The position numbers and the translations under genes were made by a program. Below the pieces are notes generated by a model that did not search any database, was not told the origin of the DNA, and worked only from the letters and a program-made list of their open reading frames with translations. 64,000 nt of DNA, taken from the NCBI RefSeq assembly GCF_024199925.1, contig NZ_JANADR010000001.1:1240001-1304000 (forward strand). Reading direction: 5' to 3'. The stretch is from Bradyrhizobium sp. CCGUVB1N3. GTDB lineage: Bacteria > Pseudomonadota > Alphaproteobacteria > Rhizobiales > Xanthobacteraceae. Below are positions 30,010-38,511 of the stretch, piece by piece; position 1 is the first letter of the stretch, and every line of letters begins with the position of its first letter.

Positions 30010-30038
30010 TATCTTGCGCACAATTCTTGTGCAGTCAA
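30010..30038 (-). promoter_or_regulatory. Candidate dusB-ntrBC promoter with NtrC-like operator
   Basis: Reading toward dusB, TTGACT (30033-30038) could be a -35 box. The perfect palindrome GCACAA-GAA-TTGTGC (30018-30032) follows, and AAGATA (30010-30015) would be a weak -10 box at 17-bp spacing. The palindrome fits the NtrC consensus core GCAC-N7-GTGC, and its place between the boxes suits autorepression, known for ntrBC in enteric and some rhizobial systems. The -10 match is poor, so the operator is better supported than the promoter. The 246-bp gap to ispDF holds no other gene. Confidence 0.45.
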
Positions 30039-30209
30039 GCGTCATGCCTACAGTTTAGACAGTTCTTCCAATCTTTCAAGTGCAGTGCAGCAAAAAGCTG
30101 TTGCTGACAATCGGGCAAACACCGCTGTTCTTCGGCGGCTGCCGTGCTAGAGGCATGCCAAAATTACCCCTCGCCCCGATCATCACTATCAATTGAGTAT
30201 TTCAGCGCT

Positions 30210-31391
30210 ATGGCGAAATCAGAGCGGACCGCAGTTGTTCTCGTGGCGGCCGGGCGCGGGCTTCGCGCAGGTGCGGGCGGACCGAAGCAATACCGCGCGA
30301 TCGGCGGCGTGCCGGTGATCTTTCGCGCCATGGAGTCCTTCAGCAACCACCCTGACGTCGCGCTGGTGCAGCCGGTGGTGAACCCCGATGACAGCACCAT
30401 GTTCACGGCAGCGGTCGAAGGCCTGCGCCATGAGCCCCCGACCAGCGGCGGCGCGACGCGCCAGGCTTCCGTGCTCGCAGGCCTCGAGGCCCTCGCTCCG
30501 CACAAGCCGGACCTCGTGCTGATCCACGACGCGGCACGTCCCTTTGTCTCGCAGGCCCTGATCTCCCGCGCGATCGAAGCCGCCAGCCGCGATGGTGCCG
30601 CCATCCCCGCGATCCCCGTCAACGACACCGTCAAGCTGATCGGCGCGGCCGGGCAGATCGAGGGCACGCCGGACCGCGCACGCTTGCGGATCGCGCAGAC
30701 GCCGCAATCCTTTCGTTTCGATGTCATCCTCGACGCGCATCGTCGCGCGGCGAAGGACGGACGCTCTGATTTCACAGATGATGCGGCGATCGCCGAATGG
30801 GCGGGATTGACGGTCGCAACCTTTGAAGGCGATGTTGCAAACATGAAGCTCACCACCCCCGAAGACTTCGTCCGCGAGGAAGCGCGCCTCGCCAGCCAGC
30901 TCGGCGACATCAGGACCGGGACAGGCTACGACGTGCATGCCTTCGGCGAAGGCGACCACGTCATGATCTGCGGCGTGCGCGTGCCGCACAGCAAGGGGTT
31001 CCTGGCCCATTCCGACGGCGATGTCGGCCTGCATGCGCTGGTCGACGCCATCCTCGGCGCGCTCGCCGACGGCGACATCGGCTCGCATTTTCCGCCGAGC
31101 GACCCCAAGTGGAAGGGCGCCTCCTCCGACCAGTTCCTGAAATACGCCATCGAGCGCGTCACGCAGCGCGGCGGCCGCGTCGCCAATCTCGAGGTGACGA
31201 TGATCTGCGAGCGGCCGAAGATCGGTCCCCTGCGCGACACCATGCGCGCGCGGATCGCCGAGATCTCGGGCGTCGACATCTCCCGCGTCGCGGTGAAGGC
31301 CACGACCAGCGAGCGGCTCGGCTTCACCGGCCGCGAGGAAGGCATCGCAGCGACCGCGAGCGCCACCATCCGTCTTCCTTGGGGCATCTAG
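30210..31391 (+). CDS. ispDF: Bifunctional IspD/IspF enzyme of the MEP isoprenoid pathway
   Basis: 393-aa fusion. Residues 1 to about 225 are MEP cytidylyltransferase ([65 protein letters not shown]). Residues about 230 to 393 are MECDP synthase ([69 protein letters not shown]), including the zinc ligands of the DVH and AHSDGD motifs. The two steps are separated by IspE in the pathway. The fusion is common in alphaproteobacteria. It starts at ATG 30210 and ends 3 bp before the next gene. Confidence 0.96.
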   Translation: MAKSERTAVVLVAAGRGLRAGAGGPKQYRAIGGVPVIFRAMESFSNHPDVALVQPVVNPDDSTMFTAAVEGLRHEPPTSGGATRQASVLAGLEALAPHKPDLVLIHDAARPFVSQALISRAIEAASRDGAAIPAIPVNDTVKLIGAAGQIEGTPDRARLRIAQTPQSFRFDVILDAHRRAAKDGRSDFTDDAAIAEWAGLTVATFEGDVANMKLTTPEDFVREEARLASQLGDIRTGTGYDVHAFGEGDHVMICGVRVPHSKGFLAHSDGDVGLHALVDAILGALADGDIGSHFPPSDPKWKGASSDQFLKYAIERVTQRGGRVANLEVTMICERPKIGPLRDTMRARIAEISGVDISRVAVKATTSERLGFTGREEGIAATASATIRLPWGI

Positions 31392-31394
31392 GTC

Positions 31395-31997
31395 ATGGGC
31401 GGCAGCGACGCACGCGCCCTCTCCCGCTCGCTGCTCGATTTGTGCCGGATGCGCAAGCTGACGATCGCGACCGCAGAGTCCTGCACCGGCGGTCTCGTGG
31501 CCGGCGCGCTGACCGACATCCCAGGCTCCTCCGACGTCATCGACCGCGGCTTCGTCACCTATTCCAATGATGCCAAGCGCGTGATGCTCGGCGTCGAGGC
31601 GAGCACGCTGCTGAACTTCGGCGCCGTCAGCAAGGAAACCGCGACCGCGATGGCGGTCGGTGCGCTGGAGCGCGCCGGCGTCGACCTCGCGGTCTCCATC
31701 ACCGGCATCGCCGGCCCCGGCGGCGCGACGCCCGGCAAGCCGGTCGGGCTCGTCCACTTCGCCGCTGCCGCGCGCGACGGCCGCATCATCCATCGCGAGC
31801 ACCGCTTTGGCGCGATCGGCCGCACCGCCGTGCGGCAGCGCTCGGTCGTCGAGGCTTTGCGCATGCTGATGGACCTCGCCCGCGGCCCGCAAGCCGCCGC
31901 AAAGCCGCGCCGCGAGGCCGCAAGCCGGCTGCGTTCCCGTGTTGCCCGCTCGCCAAGGCGTGGCGCGGTCAAGCGGCGCAGGCCGCCAAGAGGTTGA
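31395..31997 (+). CDS. CinA-family amidohydrolase (nicotinamide-nucleotide amidase, PncC-like)
   Basis: 200-aa protein equal to the C-terminal CinA domain alone. Motifs TIATAESCTGGLVAGALTDIPGSSDV, RGFVTYSNDAKRVMLGV, GAVSKETATAMA and AVSITGIAGPGGATPGKPVGLV are typical of enzymes that deamidate nicotinamide mononucleotide, recycling NMN from DNA ligase. The last 35 residues are a basic, Arg-rich tail (RREAASRLRSRVARSPRRGAVKRRR) not usual for the family; it may bind nucleic acid or simply be unconserved. It is probably co-transcribed with ispDF (3-bp gap). Confidence 0.9.
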   Translation: MGGSDARALSRSLLDLCRMRKLTIATAESCTGGLVAGALTDIPGSSDVIDRGFVTYSNDAKRVMLGVEASTLLNFGAVSKETATAMAVGALERAGVDLAVSITGIAGPGGATPGKPVGLVHFAAAARDGRIIHREHRFGAIGRTAVRQRSVVEALRMLMDLARGPQAAAKPRREAASRLRSRVARSPRRGAVKRRRPPRG

Positions 31998-32024
31998 AAT
32001 AGTCGTTCAGGCCGCAGCGCCTCG

Positions 32025-32145
32025 CATGATCCGGAAAAGTGTGGAGCGGTTTTCCCTCGCGACAAACGCGGAACGCGTTTGCGCGGAGATCATGCTCAAA
32101 CAACAACCTAAAGCGCGATGACGATTCATCCTAACGCGCTTTAGG
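32025..32145. repeat. Intergenic repeat, copy 1 (GCATGATCCGGAAAAGTGTG family)
   Basis: This repeat of about 120 bp shares its start (CATGATCCGGAAAAGTGTG.AGCGGTTTTCC), its middle (AAACAACAACCTAAAG) and its end (CGATGACGATTCATCCTAA) with 48317-48416. Its 3' part is a hairpin with perfect 11-bp arms, CCTAAAGCGCG (32107-32117) and CGCGCTTTAGG (32135-32145). It lies between the convergent cinA-type and coq10-like genes and overlaps the stop codon of the latter, so it could terminate both. Confidence 0.8.
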
Positions 32146-32611
32146 ACGATGCGATCTTCGGCCGGCCGTAGATCGCATCTGCCCGCTTCTCGAACGCGAC
32201 GGAGAAGCGCGCAAACGCGGCGTCGAACATCGAGCCCATCAGCATCGCCAGCATGCGGCTCCTGAACTCGTAGGCGAGGAAGAAACCAACGTCGCAGACG
32301 CCCTCGCCCTTCGGCTCGAAGGTCCAGCGGTTTTCCAGCTTGCTGAAGGGCCCTTGCAGATACTCGACCACGATCTTCAGATTGGCGCGGTCAAGCGTCA
32401 CGCGGCTGGTGAAGGATTCCTTGATCAGCTTGAACGACACCGTCATGTCGGCAACCAGCACCTCGGTGCCGTCGGGTTTTGTAACCCGCTGGCGCACTTT
32501 CAGCGCGCTGCACAGCGGCACGAACTCCGGATAACGCTCGACGTCCGCGACCAGATCAAACATCTGGGATGCGCTGTGGTTGACGCGGTGCTTGCTCGAA
32601 ACTCGATGCAT
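32141..32611 (-). CDS. START-like protein, coenzyme Q-binding COQ10/RatA family
   Basis: 156-aa single-domain protein of the polyketide cyclase/START fold. The motif pattern HRVNHSASQMFDLVADVERYPEFVPLCSALKV, then TVSFKLIKESFTSRVTL and YLQGPFSKLENRWTFEP, is characteristic. Homologues bind ubiquinone and are needed for efficient respiration in mitochondria; the enteric RatA has also been reported to affect ribosomes. In this lineage a respiratory role is the usual reading. It begins 6 bp after lipA ends, so it is co-transcribed with lipoate synthesis. Confidence 0.9.
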   Translation of the reverse strand: MHRVSSKHRVNHSASQMFDLVADVERYPEFVPLCSALKVRQRVTKPDGTEVLVADMTVSFKLIKESFTSRVTLDRANLKIVVEYLQGPFSKLENRWTFEPKGEGVCDVGFFLAYEFRSRMLAMLMGSMFDAAFARFSVAFEKRADAIYGRPKIASS

Positions 32612-32617
32612 TGGACG

Positions 32618-33574
32618 TCAGCGGGCTATTGCGGCCCGCGCTGCCTTCAGTCTTGCGAAATCATCGCCGGCGTGATGCGACGAACGGGTCAGCGGGCTTG
32701 CCGACACCATCAGGAAACCCTTGGTGTAGGCGACCTTCTCATAGGATGAGAACTCATCCGGCGGCACATAGCGCATCACAGCGTGATGCTTGCGGGTCGG
32801 CTGGAGATACTGGCCGATGGTCAGGAAGTCGACCTCGGCCGAACGCAGATCGTCCATCACCTGGAGCACCTCGTGGCGCTCCTCGCCGAGGCCGACCATG
32901 ATGCCGGACTTGGTGAAGATCGTGGGGTCGATCTCCTTGACCCGCTGCAACAGCCGGATCGAATGGAAATAGCGCGCGCCGGGCCGCACCGTCAGGTAAC
33001 GCGACGGCACGGTTTCGAGGTTGTGGTTGAAGACGTCGGGCTTGGCCGCGGCGACGACCTCGAGCGCCCCCTCCTTGCGCAGGAAGTCGGGCGTCAGGAT
33101 CTCGATCGTGGTCGAGGGACAGGCGGCGCGGATGGCGCGGATCGTCCTGGCAAAATGCTCGGCACCCCCATCGGCGAGATCGTCGCGGTCGACCGAGGTG
33201 ATCACGACATGGGCGAGCCCGAGCTTGGCGGTGGCCTCGGCGACATGCTCCGGCTCGGCGGCGTCGAGCGCGTTGGGCAGGCCGGTCTTGACGTTGCAGA
33301 AGGCGCACGCGCGGGTGCAGGTGTCGCCCATGATCATGAAGGTGGCGTGCTTCTTGTCCCAGCACTCGCCGATGTTCGGGCAGCCCGCCTCCTCGCACAC
33401 CGTATGCAGGCCGTTGGCCCGCACGATGTTGCGGGTATCGGCATAGCCGCGGGTGTTCGGCGCACGCACGCGGATCCAGTCCGGCTTCGGCGGCGAAGCG
33501 GCATCGGGCCGATTCACTTTTTCCGGGTGACGGGGGCGCAGGGGGTTGTTGATGGTATCGACAATAACGACCAT
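32618..33574 (-). CDS. lipA: Lipoyl synthase (LipA)
   Basis: 318-aa radical SAM enzyme that inserts two sulfurs into protein-bound octanoate. Both iron-sulfur cluster motifs are complete: the auxiliary cluster Cys60, Cys65 and Cys71 ([13 protein letters not shown]) and the SAM cluster Cys86, Cys90 and Cys93 (CTRACAFC). The C-terminal [10 protein letters not shown] contains the conserved RSSyHA motif with the serine that binds the auxiliary cluster. It is the first gene of a lipA-coq10 unit, divergent from the glycosylase with 130 bp between them. Confidence 0.96.
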   Translation of the reverse strand: MVVIVDTINNPLRPRHPEKVNRPDAASPPKPDWIRVRAPNTRGYADTRNIVRANGLHTVCEEAGCPNIGECWDKKHATFMIMGDTCTRACAFCNVKTGLPNALDAAEPEHVAEATAKLGLAHVVITSVDRDDLADGGAEHFARTIRAIRAACPSTTIEILTPDFLRKEGALEVVAAAKPDVFNHNLETVPSRYLTVRPGARYFHSIRLLQRVKEIDPTIFTKSGIMVGLGEERHEVLQVMDDLRSAEVDFLTIGQYLQPTRKHHAVMRYVPPDEFSSYEKVAYTKGFLMVSASPLTRSSHHAGDDFARLKAARAAIAR

Positions 33575-33704
33575 GGGGTGTCCGGTCTGTTCTGGTCCTA
33601 CCTAATCGGTATCGCCCTTAGCCGCAACCCGGCTCGCGCCGCTTCAGGGAACATGGCAGATATGGGCAATATCCTGCTCTGTCGTCTAGCGATTCTCACC
33701 TCGA

Positions 33705-34307
33705 ATGGCTCCAAAATCGAAGCCCTCCACACCCGCTCTGGGCAAGCCGCTGAAGCGTGGCTTCTTCGCGCGCAGCGTCCACGAGGTCGCACCCGACCTG
33801 ATCGGCGCGACGCTGCTGGTCGACGGCGTCGGTGGCATCATCGTCGAGGTTGAGGCCTATCATCATACCGAGCCGGCGGCACACTCCTACAACGGCCCGA
33901 CGCCGCGGAACCAGGTGATGTTCGGCCCGCCCGGCTTTGCCTATGTCTACCGCTCCTACGGCATCCATTGGTGCGTGAATTTCGTCTGCGAGGAGGAAGG
34001 CTCGGCCAGCGCCGTCCTGATCCGCGCACTGGAACCGACGCATGGGATTGCCGCGATGCGCCGGCGCCGGCATCTCGTCGATTTGCATGCGCTGTGCTCG
34101 GGTCCGGGCAAGCTGACGGAGGCGCTCGGCATCACGATTGCGCACAACGCCCTGCCCCTCGACCGCCCGCCGATCGCGCTGCACGCGCGCAGCGGCGAAA
34201 TGGCGGTCGCGACCGGCATCAGGATCGGCCTCACCAAGGCGGTCGAGCTGCCCTGGCGCTACGGAGTCAGGGGCTCGAAGTTCTTGAGCAAGCCATTTCC
34301 AAGGTAG
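33705..34307 (+). CDS. 3-methyladenine DNA glycosylase (AAG/MPG family)
   Basis: 200-aa base-excision repair enzyme that removes alkylated purines. Motifs match the eukaryotic-type AAG fold: [69 protein letters not shown]. The catalytic Glu lies in VEVEAY, and [11 protein letters not shown] is a later family motif. The product is soluble, with no signal peptide. It stands alone, followed by a REP-like repeat before valS. Confidence 0.93.
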   Translation: MAPKSKPSTPALGKPLKRGFFARSVHEVAPDLIGATLLVDGVGGIIVEVEAYHHTEPAAHSYNGPTPRNQVMFGPPGFAYVYRSYGIHWCVNFVCEEEGSASAVLIRALEPTHGIAAMRRRRHLVDLHALCSGPGKLTEALGITIAHNALPLDRPPIALHARSGEMAVATGIRIGLTKAVELPWRYGVRGSKFLSKPFPR

Positions 34308-34309
34308 AG

Positions 34310-34410
34310 GTCATTCCGGGGCGGCTCGCAGAGCCGAACCCGGAATCTCGAGATTCTCTGGTGCGCAAGTGCGCACCAAAGTTCGGCTCTACGAGCCGCC
34401 CCGGAATGAC
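34310..34410. repeat. REP-like palindromic element between glycosylase gene and valS
   Basis: The outer arms GTCATTCCGGGGCGGCTCG and CGAGCCGCCCCGGAATGAC are perfect inverted repeats. Inner arms GAGCCGAAC/GTTCGGCTC extend the match with a short interruption, and the centre holds GGTGCGCAAGTGCGCACC. This makes a very long potential hairpin between convergent genes, related to the elements at 18456-18576 and 26253-26294. Confidence 0.8.
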
Positions 34411-34417
34411 GAACCTG

Positions 34418-37291
34418 TCACGACACCTGCTTCAGCCGCTCCAGCGCCTCGAGCAGCTTCGCCTTGCGCGCCAGTGCAGCCTCGCGCTTTTCGCGCTCCT
34501 CCTCGACGACCTCTTCGGCCGCGTTGGCGACGAATTTCTCGTTCGCCAGCTTGGACTCGGCGCGCTTGATGTCGGCGTCAGCCTTGGCGATCTCCTTGTC
34601 GAGACGCACGCGCTCGGCTGCGAGATCGACCACGCCCTTCAGCGGGAGCGCTGCGACCTCGCCGCGCACCAGGATCTGCACGGCACCGTCGGGCGCGCGA
34701 TCGGCGAAGGAGATGTCCGAAAGACGCGCCATGCGCTTGATGACGTCGGCCCAGCGCGGCGCGCGCTCCTTCGTCTCCGCGGAGGCGCCGGCCAGCACCA
34801 GCGCGGTCAGCGTCGCCGGCGGGATGTTCATCTCGGCGCGCACCGACCGAATCTGCGTCACCAGGTCGATCACCCAGCCGATCTCGGCTTCCGCCGCAGG
34901 ATCGGTGAAGTCGGCGTGGTCGAAGATCGGCAGCACCATCGGCGAAAGGAAGGCCCCGTCATTCGGCATCGATGCCGCGACCATCGCGAGCTCTTCCGCC
35001 GTCGGCCCGGCGGACTTCAGCGGCCATGGCGCCAGCGTGAGGAGTTCCTCGCGCTTGGCGGTCACTTCCCAGAGCTCCTCGGTGATGAAGGGCATGAAGG
35101 GGTGCAGTAGCTTCAGGATCTCGTCGCGCGCCCAGGCGACCATGGCGCGGGTCTCGGTCTTGGCCGGACCGTCCGGCCCCAGCAACACGGGCTTTGCGAG
35201 CTCGACATACCAGTCGCAATAGACGTTCCAGACGAAGCGGTAGATCGCGCCCGCCGCGTCGTTGAAGCGATAGGCTTCGATCGCCTCCGTCACCTCGCGC
35301 GTGGTGTGCGCCGTCTCGTGCGCGATCCAGCGGTTCAGCGTCTGCGTCGCTTTCGCGGGCTCAAAACCTTCCGGCACGACGCACTGGTTCATCTCCGCGA
35401 AGCGGCAGGCATTCCAGAGTTTCGTCGCGAAATTGCGATAGCCCTCGACGCGGCTGGTGGCGAGCTTGATGTCGCGCCCCTGTGCCGCCATCGCCGCCAG
35501 CGTGAAGCGAAGCGCGTCGGCGCCGTACTCGTCGATCAGATGCAGGGGATCGATGACGTTGCCCTTCGACTTCGACATCTTGGCGCCCTTCTCGTCACGG
35601 ACGAGGGCGTGGATGTAGACGGTCGAGAACGGCACCTCCTTCATGAAGTGCAGGCCCATCATCATCATCCGGGCGACCCAGAAGAAGATGATGTCGAAGC
35701 CGGTAACCAGCACGTCGGTCGGGTAGTAGCGCTTCACCTCCGGCGTATCGTCGGGCCAACCGAGGGTGGAGAACGGCCAGAGCGCGGAGGAGAACCAGGT
35801 GTCGAGCACGTCCTCGTCGCGGGTGATGAAGCCTTCGCGCTTGTTGCGGTCGAGCGCCATCTCGCGCCCCTGCTCCGGCGTGATGACCTCCTGCTCGACG
35901 TAGTAGCCGAGCGCGTGGCTGACGGCCTCCTCTTCGGTCTCGGCGACGAACACCTTGCCGTCCGGCCCGTACCAGGCCGGGATCTGATGGCCCCACCAGA
36001 GCTGACGCGAGATGCACCAGGGCTGGATGTTCTCCATCCACTCGTAATAGGTCTTTTCCCAGTTCTTCGGCACGAAGGTCGTCTCGCCGCTCCGCACCGC
36101 CGCGATGGCGGGCTTGGCCAGCGTCTTGGCGTCGACGTACCACTGGTCGGTGAGGAAGGGTTCGATCACGACGCCGGAGCGGTCGCCATGCGGCACCATA
36201 TGCGTATGCGGCTCGATGCGCTCGATGAAGCCGAATGCCTCCAGCCGCTCGACAATGCGCTTGCGCGCGGCGAAGCGCTCGACATTGTGGAACTCCTCGG
36301 CGAATTGCGAGGCGCCCTCCGGCAGGTCGCGCAGGTAATCCTCATTATCGACGAGGTCGAGACAGCCCTCCTTGTCGAGCACGCTGATCTGGCGCAGGCC
36401 ATGGCGCCTGCCGACCTCGAAGTCGTTGAAGTCGTGCGCCGGCGTCACCTTCACCGCGCCCGAGCCCTTCTCGGGGTCGGAGTAGTCGTCGGCGACGATT
36501 TTTACCTTGCGGCCGACGAGCGGCAGGATCACGTGCTTGCCGACGAGCTTCCGGTAGCGGTCATCCTCGGGATGCACGGCAACGCCGGTATCGCCCAGCA
36601 TGGTCTCCGGGCGCGTGGTGGCGACGACGATGAAGCTCGAAGGATCGTCGGGGCTGAAGCTCCTGCCCTCGATCGGATAGCGCAGATACCAGAGGCTGCC
36701 CTTGACCTCGACCTGCTGCACCTCGAGATCGGAGATCGCGGTGAGCAGCTTCGGGTCCCAGTTCACCAGCCGCTTGTCCTTGTAGATCAGGCCATGGCGG
36801 TGCAGTTCGACGAACACCTTGATGACGGCCTTAGACAGGCCCTCGTCCATGGTGAAGCGCTCGCGTGACCAGTCGCAGGAGGCGCCGAGGCGCTTGAGCT
36901 GGTTAATGATGGTGTCGCCGCTCTCGGCCTTCCACTCCCAAACCCGCTCCAGGAATTTCTCGCGGCCCATCTCGCGGCGGCCGGGCTGCTGCCGCTCCAT
37001 CAGCTGCCGCTCGACCACCATCTGGGTCGCGATGCCGGCATGGTCGGTACCCGGCTGCCACAGCACGTCGCGTCCGCGCATGCGCTCGAAGCGGCACAGC
37101 ACGTCCTGAAGCGTGTTGTTGAGCGCGTGGCCCATGTGCAGCGAGCCCGTCACGTTCGGCGGCGGGATCACGATGGTGAAGGGGGTGGCGTCGCGCCGGT
37201 CGGGGCGGCCCGCCTTGAAGGCAAGGCTGTCCTCCCAGACGACGGACATGCGGGTTTCGATATCGGCGGGCTGGTAGTTTTTCTCGATCAT
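34418..37291 (-). CDS. valS: Valyl-tRNA synthetase
   Basis: 957-aa class I aminoacyl-tRNA synthetase. The HIGH-type motif is HMGH at 52-55 (PPNVTGSLHMGHALNN) and the KMSKS motif is at 571-575. The editing domain between them has ATTRPETMLGDTGVAVHPED. The C-terminal anticodon domain is followed by the valyl-specific coiled coil (DLAAERVRLDKEIAKADADIKRAESKLANEKF...). Its length is normal. Downstream of it on the same strand lies only the repeat; upstream is popZ, 142 bp away. Confidence 0.97.
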   Translation of the reverse strand: MIEKNYQPADIETRMSVVWEDSLAFKAGRPDRRDATPFTIVIPPPNVTGSLHMGHALNNTLQDVLCRFERMRGRDVLWQPGTDHAGIATQMVVERQLMERQQPGRREMGREKFLERVWEWKAESGDTIINQLKRLGASCDWSRERFTMDEGLSKAVIKVFVELHRHGLIYKDKRLVNWDPKLLTAISDLEVQQVEVKGSLWYLRYPIEGRSFSPDDPSSFIVVATTRPETMLGDTGVAVHPEDDRYRKLVGKHVILPLVGRKVKIVADDYSDPEKGSGAVKVTPAHDFNDFEVGRRHGLRQISVLDKEGCLDLVDNEDYLRDLPEGASQFAEEFHNVERFAARKRIVERLEAFGFIERIEPHTHMVPHGDRSGVVIEPFLTDQWYVDAKTLAKPAIAAVRSGETTFVPKNWEKTYYEWMENIQPWCISRQLWWGHQIPAWYGPDGKVFVAETEEEAVSHALGYYVEQEVITPEQGREMALDRNKREGFITRDEDVLDTWFSSALWPFSTLGWPDDTPEVKRYYPTDVLVTGFDIIFFWVARMMMMGLHFMKEVPFSTVYIHALVRDEKGAKMSKSKGNVIDPLHLIDEYGADALRFTLAAMAAQGRDIKLATSRVEGYRNFATKLWNACRFAEMNQCVVPEGFEPAKATQTLNRWIAHETAHTTREVTEAIEAYRFNDAAGAIYRFVWNVYCDWYVELAKPVLLGPDGPAKTETRAMVAWARDEILKLLHPFMPFITEELWEVTAKREELLTLAPWPLKSAGPTAEELAMVAASMPNDGAFLSPMVLPIFDHADFTDPAAEAEIGWVIDLVTQIRSVRAEMNIPPATLTALVLAGASAETKERAPRWADVIKRMARLSDISFADRAPDGAVQILVRGEVAALPLKGVVDLAAERVRLDKEIAKADADIKRAESKLANEKFVANAAEEVVEEEREKREAALARKAKLLEALERLKQVS

Positions 37292-37433
37292 GGGGCTGCT
37301 AAAAAGCCGTGCGCGGCGGCCAAGTCAACGGAAAGGTCAATGGAAAGCCCGGCGGCAAAACGGCTCTTGGGACCGTCGACAGGCCGAATAGAGCACGAAA
37401 GCAGGGCCTTACGAGGGCTGCGCGGCCCCGGCG

Positions 37434-38201
37434 TCACCGGCCGCCGCGCGAGACCCGCTCGATTTCCGCCTTCACGATGCGTTCAACGAGGCCGGGCAGG
37501 TTGTCGTCGAGCCAGGATTTCAGCATCGGCCGCAGCATCTCCTTGACCAGATCCTCCAGCGTCCGCGCATTCGAACTCAGGACGGTATGGGCCAGGGAAT
37601 TGAAGGCGGATTCGACGGCCGAGACCGTCGTCTGCGCCAGGATCGGCTGCTGTGGCGGCAGCGGCGGCGCGTCGAAATCGACCGGCTGGTAGGACGGTGG
37701 CGGAGGAGCCGGCCGAAACGGCGGCGCCACGGCTTCCGCGAATTCGACATCGTCGCCCGGCTCGACCTTGCGAAAGCTCGGTGCTGGAGGCGCGGGCGTC
37801 TCCACCGCCATCTCGTCGGTCAGTTCGAGCACGTCCGGCTCAGGCTCGGGTTCCGGCGCCCGCATCTCGGGCGCAGGGGTCGCCTCGTCCAGGCCCGCCA
37901 GCAGTGCGTCGATATCGTCCTGGTTGTTGCTTGCGGCCGGCGCTGGCGGCGGCGGAGCCGCTGGCTTTGCAGCCGGTGGTGGCGCAGCAGGTTTTTCGGC
38001 GGCAGGTTTGGCCGCCGCGATCTTGGACGGCGGAATGTCATTCATCGCGGCCGGCTTGGGCGCCGGCGCGGCTGCGGGCTTGGCAGGTTCGGCGGCTTTC
38101 TCGTTCGGCGGCGGCTTGGCCTCATCGTCGGCAATGATGCGCCGGATCGAGGCCAGAATCTCCTCCATCGAGGGTTCTTGGACCTTTGCAGGCTGCGTCA
38201 T
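37434..38201 (-). CDS. popZ: DUF2497 protein, PopZ-like polar organising protein
   Basis: 255-aa protein with the PopZ layout: a short N-terminal helix (MTQPAKVQEPSMEEILASIRRIIADDE), a long Pro/Ala/acidic disordered middle (residues about 30-175) and a conserved C-terminal helical part (FNSLAHTVLSSNARTLEDLVKEMLRPMLKSWLDDNLPGLVERIVKAEIERVSR) that drives assembly at the cell pole. In Caulobacter PopZ anchors the chromosome origin. The ATG at 38201 has GGAG six bases upstream; a GTG at 38213 would add four residues. The neighbours tolC, pcm and valS are the usual ones. The 310 bp upstream (38202-38511) hold no gene that I can support. Confidence 0.88.
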   Translation of the reverse strand: MTQPAKVQEPSMEEILASIRRIIADDEAKPPPNEKAAEPAKPAAAPAPKPAAMNDIPPSKIAAAKPAAEKPAAPPPAAKPAAPPPPAPAASNNQDDIDALLAGLDEATPAPEMRAPEPEPEPDVLELTDEMAVETPAPPAPSFRKVEPGDDVEFAEAVAPPFRPAPPPPSYQPVDFDAPPLPPQQPILAQTTVSAVESAFNSLAHTVLSSNARTLEDLVKEMLRPMLKSWLDDNLPGLVERIVKAEIERVSRGGR

Positions 38202-38511
38202 CTCCGACTCCACATGATCAACGCCCTCGCATGCGTTGTTTTACACCAAGCACGACAGGATTGGCCGGTTCCGAACGGGTGGCTCGGCATTTTCGCCGCG
38301 ACCGCCTGACTTGTCCCCAGATCAAGGCGATTGCGACTCATTGCGCGGCGGTGCGCCCCTGCCCACGTCACCGAAGCTCTACGCAAACAACATCGGGTGC
38401 CGCGCGAATCGCGCCATCACCTCAGTGAAAGGCTATGTCAGGGCGTTTGATGATTGCAAGCAAACCGCAGATCGGCATCGCCTTTGTGCGACGCCGACCT
38501 CGTCGCGGAGA

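Noticed and set aside
30145..30160. Sigma-54-like sequence TGGCATGCCTCTAGCA upstream of dusB
   Set aside because: GG-GC spacing fits, but two conserved bases differ and the NtrC-like site would lie downstream of it, which is unusual; treated as chance.
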